Positions 57,747 through 64,000 of a stretch of DNA of 64,000 bases are shown one piece after another. The DNA lies in contig OY747702.1 of the NCBI GenBank assembly GCA_963556495.2, forward strand, positions 1,064,001 to 1,128,000, written 5' to 3'. Within the stretch, counting starts at the first letter, position 1, and every line of letters starts with the position of its first letter. This DNA is from Valencia hispanica. Its lineage: Eukaryota > Chordata > Actinopteri > Cyprinodontiformes > Valenciidae. The notes below the pieces were generated by a model. That model was not told the DNA's origin. It searched no databases and saw nothing but the letters and a program-made list of their open reading frames with translations. The position numbers and the translations under genes are program-made.

Positions 57747-58087
57747 TGTCACAGGTAGTGACTTGTAACAGATCCCTGGGCCACACCAACACAGACACAT
57801 CGAGCAGTTATTTATAATAAAAAGGAGTTTTATTGTCTCTCTGGTTAGAATAAAACTAAAAAACAGTCCAACCCGAATAAGCCAAGAGCGGCGAGACACC
57901 CGGTCCTTGAAAATCCTCTTTACGCCCCTCTCCACAGTCGCCTTGGGGAGGGCTCGGGCTAACGCTGAGTAAATGCTGCAGGCGGTGTGTGGAACAGCTT
58001 TGAGTGGTTCCGAGTCACTGTCGTGCCAGTTGCACCTGGTGTTTTCGAACCCACTGGTCCGATGACCTGGAGTCTGTGGTGGAAAAT
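57747..58087 (-). repeat. LTR of the gag-bearing element, truncated
   Basis: On the minus strand the segment ends CTACCTGTGACA at 57747, followed by aaatTGGCATTGTTGACAGG, which looks like a primer-binding site. An aataaaa signal is near 57818. Its upstream part is cut where another LTR begins at 58088. Confidence 0.5.
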
Positions 58088-58531
58088 TGTTATGTAATTA
58101 GGAATTAAGTGTATATTCTCTGTTTAGTGAATGTATCTAAGGCAGATGACAAGGTTAGGGGCAAGCTTATTGTTCCAACTTAATGTTATGATAAAGATAT
58201 ATGTGTCAGGTCATCAGAGAGTAAGACGCCGGGGCAGTAAGATAACAGTCTGGCCTTCGGATGTGCTGTTTTATGCGTTGCTATCAGACTCGCATGAACC
58301 AGTTACTCCAGTGGCGGGGCGTGAAGGTTGGAGAAGACATCTACAGAGATAAACAGTGATTGCTGAATACTATTTAAGGGTTTAGTTAGAAAGGTTGGAT
58401 AGGGTGATGCACGAGTAACTCTGTCCCCTCCATGTTCTGGCCAGACATGTTTGTATTAAATACTTAAACGCCTTCTGGGACTCAAGTCTTCTTTATTATG
58501 GAAACCCTGAGATGCTTTTTTTACCATAACA
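58088..58531 (+). repeat. Solo LTR, copy B
   Basis: TGTTATG at 58088-58094 and CATAACA at 58525-58531 are perfect inverted ends. The TATA-like ctatttaagg near 58371 and attaaa near 58456 give plus orientation. It matches 96-499. It has no obvious flanking duplication. Confidence 0.65.
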
Positions 58532-58705
58532 AGCCTTCGATCCGCGATTACAAGCCCCTCGCCTCCGGTCCACCGTCCTGGTGCGCTCCCAACATACGAA
58601 TATAATCAAAAAACAGTTCAGATACAGTTCATCTACGTAAAATACCAGTAAAAACACATGCAATATTGAGCCACAGAATACAAAATAAAGGCAGCTCCTG
58701 TCACC

Positions 58706-59034
58706 CTGTGACATAGACTCCTCAATAATGTCCTGTCTCCCTCCCTGAAGGCTCTTTTTTTCTTGTTTAGCAGTTCCTTCACTTCACTGGTTATCCAGGG
58801 TTTGTTATTAGGGAAGCATCTCACTGTTCTGGTGGGTATGATGTTGTCCACACAGAAGTTTATATAGTTAGTGACACATTCGGTCATGGCATTGATTTCC
58901 TCTCCATGTGTTTGGCAAAAAGACATCCAGTTTATGGTCTCAAAACAACCCTGCAGGGCTTTTTCAGCTTCATGTGACCATTTTCTCAGAGTTCTCTTTG
59001 TCACAGGTTGCCTCTGAACAAGTGGTTTATATAT
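58706..59034 (-). mobile_element. Rex1-type LINE fragment (between endonuclease and RT)
   Basis: The minus frame encodes KPLVQRQPVTKRTLRKWSHE to NKKKRAFREGDRTLLRS, matching 47010-47330. Both ends are cut. The frame 58633-59262 joins it in phase to unrelated sequence (GLAPLERSRSDPTAM and more), so that longer ORF is a chance fusion. Confidence 0.75.
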
Positions 59035-59300
59035 GCGGGCACAAGGCTGGCGATTTGTCCCCCGGGAGTTGGCCCGCAAATGTATGAGATGGTAGAGCAC
59101 TCCTTCCCGCAGTCGTCCCTCTGATAACGGAATGGTCATTGCTGTCGGGTCGCTCCTACTCCTCTCCAGGGGGGCCAGACCGACGTCGTTTGCAGCACCT
59201 CGCCACGGCTTCCAAGTGACAGTGCCCGCTCCTGGCCACAGCTTCCAGGGCCGAGCATCCACTTCTGCCTGCTAAAGCAGCTACAGCGACACCTCCCCAG

Positions 59301-59450
59301 GCTCTAGTGTTTCCTTGAGAGCCTCCAGTGTTTCCTAGAGAGGCTCTAGTGTTTCCTAGTGAGCCCCCAGTGTTTCCTAGGGAGCCTCCAGTGTTTCCTA
59401 GGGAGCCTCCAGTGTTTCCTTGTGAGCCTCCAGTGTTTCCTAGTGGGTCC
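59301..59450. repeat. Minisatellite, 21-bp unit
   Basis: Seven or so copies of gcctccagtgtttcctaggga with variants. The period is a multiple of three. It is followed by related single units to about 59560. It is the third GC-rich array in the window. Confidence 0.8.
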
Positions 59451-59646
59451 TAGCCTCCAGATCTTCCTGGTGGGCCTGAGGTCCCTTCTGAGGGCATCAG
59501 GTCTGATCCGCGTCAGCTCCAAGACTCTCCAGCCTCCAGTGTTTCTTCTTGGTTCCCCAGAACGTCTTTGTGGGTCCCAGCTACCTGGGCTTCCTGTGCC
59601 AGAGCCTTTTCGGGGTTCTCCAGAGGGGATAATTCTCCAGGGGAAG

Positions 59647-59760
59647 ACATTCGGCAAAGGTCGCCCAGGACAGGACTCAAACCGGGGACAGCTGCGACGA
59701 GGACTGAAGCCTCTGCACATGGGGCGCCCGCTCTAACCACTGAGCCATGCGACGCCCCCC
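59647..59760 (-). mobile_element. tRNA-headed SINE, copy 3 (3'-truncated)
   Basis: On the minus strand it starts GGGGGGCGTCGCATGGCTCA with GTGGTTAGAGC, includes GGTTTGAGTCC, and ends at the GGCGACCTTTGCCGAATG part. It lacks the tail seen in copy 2. It lies next to the 21-bp minisatellite. Confidence 0.75.
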
Positions 59761-60075
59761 ATAGCGTCCTTGTGGGTGTCTTCACCGCAGACCTCCAGCG
59801 CTTCCTAGTGGGTTTCATCTCCACTGGCCTTCAGATCTTCTTCGCTGCTGCTTCCATAAATCCTTGCCGCAGTCTTCCGATGTTCCTTTGGGGGTTCCTC
59901 CGGCCCCACAGGCGGCCCTTGTTTAGACTCCTTGTCTTCAGAACATGTTTTTGTTTTTCTTGTTGTCTCCTGGTTCTGCATTGTCTTCGTGTATTCTGTG
60001 GTCATTATCATCGTGGCTCCTTTATGTTCTCTGTTCTCTAAGGGTTCGAGAAGACAGAGGAGAAACACAGAACAA
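59761..60075 (+). other. Possible LTR-element remnant
   Basis: The part near 60000 (tcattatcatcgtggctcct and tgttctctgttc) resembles the gypsy LTR at 50998-51035. No coding region or boundary is visible. Confidence 0.25.
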
Positions 60076-61855
60076 AAAGAACTGAAGTAGGAGTACTTTC
60101 TATGTTAAAAAAAGTACAAACTTGATAACAGGACACGGCGGACGAACCGTTACTGGGAGCATCATACATTTAAAAAAAAATCAAACTACCAAAACACTTG
60201 AGAGCACATTATTAAAATAATTTACAAGATTTCTACATGCACTTTTATACTCCCACGTGCAGAGAAAAACATCAACAACACAACAGGAAATTAGAACCAA
60301 TATAGTAGTAAGGCGGGGTGTCCTCATAATGCCTCTGTATCAGTAACGTTGTTTGTTTTAAACTTTTTTTTTCCATTTTGTTTTTTAGTTTCATGTGTTA
60401 GCAACATTCCCCATCTCCAGCTTATTTCAAAGTTCGCCACTTCCATAAAAACCCTGCATGAACAATGTTTTGAGACAGTTCTAGGTAATGGCTTTCTTAA
60501 GTTTTGCCAGTATAGTTTTTTATCAGGTCTCAGACAAGCACATATAGATATCTTAGATTAAATATCTTAGATGAAAAAAACAACATATTTGGCAGGTTTC
60601 ATATCTAAGTAACCTGTATGAAGTTTTTGCAGGACGGCTGTATTTTAAAACAACACCATAAAATCTAAAGTATTCAGAATACTATCTCTCCACTCACAAC
60701 ACTTTGGACCTTAAAGAAGATTTGCCACTTCTACCAGTTAAGAACTGGAAATTTGGCAACACTCACACAGGGTCACAAAAACTGTGTAAAAACAGATCAA
60801 AACATTACCAGGTCCGATGATTCTCAATTTTAGCTGCAACATCAAAATTTGGCGTAAACAACTAAAAAGCATGGATCCATCCTGCCTTGTATCAACATTC
60901 CAGGCTGGAGTTGGTGGTGTGATAGTGTGAGCAACATCGTCCCATGAAGAATTAAAGTAGAAGGCAACAGTGAAGCCCAATCCAAAACTGGCAAGGACCT
61001 AGCAAAGTGTCTAGTTTACAAGTGAGTGACAACTGTTATTTTCTGACATTTGATCTGCATTTTTTTTCCCTGTGACTGGAAGCTAATCATATTATTGTTT
61101 ATCGTTTTATCTCCTCAATTGTCTTCCACAAGGAGCATCTATCGACCAGCTATAATCTAACCTGTCTCATCATTAGAAGGCTGCATTGAATCTCTTCTAC
61201 ATTACACCGCACTGCACTCATTTAAAAGTTGCTTGATGACCTCTTGTTTGTTCTGTCTCCTGCCAGTCAGCCTTAATGGCTTTAAAGTTGATTAAGGTCA
61301 GGAGCTATGTAGACATCTGCTATGGCCTTACAGTAAATATGCCTGATGGTAAAATGCTGCCTCTGGCTGGCCTTTCATTCTGCTTCAAGCACTAATGTGA
61401 GTTGTATTGATTTCACTAGCAGTAAGCTGAGAGCCTCGGTAAAATCAAGTCTTGCATTTGACTGTTAACCAAGTGGACCCAAACCATGTTTTACACAGTA
61501 ACACCTCTGTACCCTGATCCTATAAATTAAATATATGATCATGTAGTACCTTACTGACATTGTCCAGGCACTTAAGGAATAACTTATCTTTATATTAGTT
61601 AGAAATCCATGGGGTGTCTTTGATTAAATATAGCAAGGCACTTTACAAACAGTAAGTAGCATGTGCATACAGTTTTCTGCCCAAGAACCCATCCCTCTTG
61701 ATCTTTTCCACATGCTTACATTTAAGAATCACAAACCTTGATGTATTTAAAGAGAAACCAAAAAAAGCAGCAACACGGAAGGAATATTCAAAAGGCAATT
61801 ATTTACTTCAGCACGGACAGAACAGTTGATCAGAGTTGATAGAACGCTAGATATT
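60076..61855. other. Unassigned, AT-rich, no gene recognised
   Basis: I see no transposon motif or supportable exon. Short ORFs at 60349-60561 and 60738-60980 have no known domain. It may be host intergenic or intron sequence. Confidence 0.4.
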
Positions 61856-61859
61856 GGAC

Positions 61860-62350
61860 AAAATTGCAAAAAACCTGTTGGGGACAGCAGCTGACTTGAG
61901 ACTGGGGTGGAGTTTCACCTTCCAGCAGAACAGCCACCCGAGAAAATAGAGCCAAAGCTACAATGGAATGGTTTAGATGAAAGCATATTCATGTGCTAGA
62001 ATGGCCAAGTCAAAGCTCAGACAGAAATCCAAGTGATAATTTGTAGAAAGACTTCAAAATTGCTGTTCACAGACATTTCTGTCTTGTGTGTCTGAGCTTG
62101 GGCAATTTTGCGAAGAAGAAGGGGTAAAAACATTTGGTTTTACTTGTACAAAGCTGGTACAGACGCACTTCTGTGAGTGAGTAAGGGTATAACAAGTTAT
62201 GCTTTCAACACTTTCCAGGTTTTAAAAATTGTAAACCATGTATGCATTTTCTTGCTCTTTACTATTTGGCACAGATTTGTCTTGGTCTATCACAAGAATC
62301 GGGCAAAAATGGATATTGAAGGAGTGTGAATAATAATGCAAGGCACAGTA
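61860..62350 (+). mobile_element. Tc1-like transposon 3' relic
   Basis: tttcaccttccagcagaaca, aatggaatggtttagatgaa and agaatggccaagtcaaagct match the QQDNxPxHTAK and LEWPSQSPDLNPIE regions of a Tc1-like transposase. The end ataatgcaaggcacagta (62333-62350) is a degraded inverted-repeat terminus. Frames are broken and the first half is gone. Confidence 0.7.
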
Positions 62351-63036
62351 AAATGTCACTTAAGGATTAAAAGCTCTGTGTTGTACAGGCTGATCTCAAA
62401 CAGATGGCTTGAGTTGCCAAAATGATGATTTTCATCCATAAACTGGGCTAATCCCCATCCTGAACCGCTCATTTAATGGAGAAGTCTGCTTTAGAATGAG
62501 CTGGAAAATTAAGAGAAGTTAAAATGAAAGCAAATACCTGGAGTTTACCCTGCTGTTAATAAATCATGTCTGTTGACAGTAGTGAGGAATCTACTGTCTT
62601 AATCCCTGCGCAGTAAGAAGGAGTGGGCGCTGGATGATACTGAATAACGGAACGCTCATTTTAAAATAATACGCAATGTTACACTCAGAGGGACTTACCA
62701 TCCCTTCCACCATAAAAAAAAAAACTCTTAGGAGTCTGATCAAAGTAATGTAATAGAATATTTTTCTCTTCCAGCCACCACTACCTCCAGATAAATCACC
62801 CATGGAGCTCAAAGATAATACAGCTGTTAAATATAGATGGAGACTAAGAGCCTGTTTCAGAAAATGCTCACCTTAACAGGTTGCAAATAAAACCTTCAAA
62901 TGATGTTGTTAGTGTCATTATCTGAAAGTTTAAATACACTAAAACTATTCTACAACAATTTAATACCTCTCTCTTTAAAATAATATTTAAAAATGTTAAC
63001 TTAAATTTTAGACTTACCTGTGGCAAATTCATCAAT
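62351..63036. other. Unassigned sequence
   Basis: No transposon or gene recognised. The ORF at 62591-62812 (minus) has no known domain. Confidence 0.35.
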
Positions 63037-63480
63037 TCAATTCAATGCAGTTTATTTATATAGTGCCAATTCATAACAGGTGTCATCTCAAGGCACTTTA
63101 CAAGAAAAGTCATTTCAATACAATTCTACGTACATTCCAATCAGTTTAAAATGTTATATTTAAGGAATCCCAGCAGATTGCATCAAGCCATTGACTTGCA
63201 GCATTCACCCCTCCTGGACCAACTTGTAGCGACAGTAGACAGCAATAGTAGATATTTTAATTATCAGGCTCCTCTCCTATGGAACCAACTCCTAGTTTTA
63301 GTCTGTGAGACAGACACTATCTACTTTTAAGGTCACGCTTAAACTTTTCTTTTTGATAAAGGTTATAGTGGCTAAGGTCATCCTGAGCTTTTTCTGTAGT
63401 TATGCTGCTATAGGCTTAGACTGCTGGAGGACAGACTGACCCCTTTTGTTCCCTCTGCTACTTTTCTCTTCTGCTACTTT
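63037..63480. mobile_element. L2-type (family A) 3' end with 5' inversion
   Basis: 63037-63240 is the family A 3' UTR end on the minus strand (tail at 63037). 63248-63480 is the ORF end and early 3' UTR of the same family on the plus strand (NYQAPLLWNQL-like, then DKGYS). The two parts face opposite ways and skip about 350 bp. This is the pattern left by twin priming during LINE insertion. Confidence 0.65.
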
Positions 63481-63559
63481 ACCCCCTTCAACAAGGCATC
63501 ACAGCTGAGCAGGATAACAGACCAGGTGTAGCTTCTACAAAGTTAACAGTTTATCTCAA

Positions 63560-63760
63560 CTGACTCCTCTCGATGTGGAGGACCAGCGGCTCTTCTCTGA
63601 GTCCCTCCTGGTTGACCAAGCTTCTCACCCTATCTCTAAGGGAGAGCCCAGACACCCTGCGGAGGAAACTAATTTCAGCTGCTTGTATCCGTGATCTCGT
63701 TCTTTTGGTCACTACTCAGAACTGGAACACGTTACCATCCTCATCTATGGTCACGAGCTC
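63560..63760 (-). pseudogene. RTE/Rex3-type reverse transcriptase C-terminal fragment
   Basis: The minus strand encodes RTRSRIQAAEISFLRRVSG, LSLRDRVRSLVNQEGLREEP and LVLHIER, the post-RT region conserved in fish RTE/Rex3 elements. A preceding TYGHEL-like block is also seen. Only about 65 residues are left. Confidence 0.7.
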
Positions 63761-63765
63761 TTTTA

Positions 63766-64000
63766 TCTTAGTAAGGCAAGGCAAGGCGATTTTATTTGTA
63801 TAGCACGCTTTCAACAACAAGGTATTTCAATGTCCTTTACATAATTAGGGAAAACAAAAATAGCAGTAAAACACAGAAAAAGCATATGAAGTAAAAACAG
63901 CAATAAAGCAAGAAGCACACACAAAACATATGATACATGAAAACATTACTCAAAGGCAGCTGATGTGTTTTTAGCCTTGATTTAAAAGAGCTGTGTTTCA
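63766..64000 (-). mobile_element. L2-type (family B) 3' end, runs off the window
   Basis: The tail is (GGCAA)n at 63770-63790 on the plus strand, with gattttatttgtatagcac, the reverse of the family B tail at 33990-34030. On the minus strand the window end encodes SSFKSRLKTHQLPL-like ORF2 C-terminus. The rest lies beyond 64000. Confidence 0.65.

Noticed and set aside
58633..59262. A 209-codon protein
   Set aside because: A chance in-frame fusion of a Rex1 segment with unrelated upstream sequence; the Rex1 part aligns with 47010-47330.

Overview
This window looks like a gap-free piece of a teleost fish nuclear genome made almost entirely of layered transposable elements. I see no intact host protein gene, no rRNA or tRNA gene and no CRISPR array. 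The fish origin is inferred from the repeat mix: Rex1-type, L2-type, RTE/Rex3-type and L1-clade LINEs, Tc1-like transposons, a BEL/Pao element, gypsy-type LTRs, a Kolobok-like element with a THAP ORF, and tRNA-headed SINEs. Coding stretches belong to elements and nearly all carry stops, frameshifts or lost catalytic residues.

Layout. 0-3.9 kb: a solo LTR, a Tc1 relic, a stretch without recognised features, then an L2 3' end carrying an RTE tail. 4.0-8.8 kb: a plus-strand L1-clade LINE (ORF1 and ORF2 relics). 8.8-16.3 kb: gypsy-type LTRs with GC-rich minisatellites, a minus-strand L1 interrupted by a Rex1, and another Rex1 relic. 16.3-24.1 kb: a nearly complete minus-strand L1 with ORF1, ORF2 and a long G-rich 3' UTR. 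24.1-30.3 kb: a second minus-strand copy of that L1, lacking about 2.7 kb of ORF2 and split by an LTR-like insertion that itself carries a Tc1 element. 30.3-36.4 kb: a non-autonomous DNA element split by a LINE composite, a SINE and a Kolobok-like element. 36.5-43.8 kb: a complete BEL/Pao retrotransposon with almost identical LTRs. 43.8-50 kb: a THAP fragment, then a minus-strand L2 holding a plus-strand Rex1 and a SINE. 50-60 kb: LTR pieces, Rex1, L2, a coiled-coil ORF1-type LINE, a gag relic, two LTRs and a third minisatellite. 60-64 kb: mostly unassigned sequence, a Tc1 relic, an inverted L2 fragment and an RTE piece.

The best-supported content is the order of insertions. Direct repeats mark many boundaries: TTCTT for BEL, a 15-bp repeat for the LINE composite, 15-bp repeats for Rex1 in L2 and for the SINE in L2, a 7-bp repeat for Rex1 in L1, a 12-bp repeat for the RTE tail, AGTGTT for the LTR-like insertion, TA for the Tc1 element and TTAA for the Kolobok-like element. 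I found no convincing new biological system. The items most worth a second look are the minisatellites beside gypsy-type LTRs, the G-rich L1 3' UTR, the Kolobok/THAP element and the young BEL insertion. Family names rest on motif recognition by eye, not on database searches.
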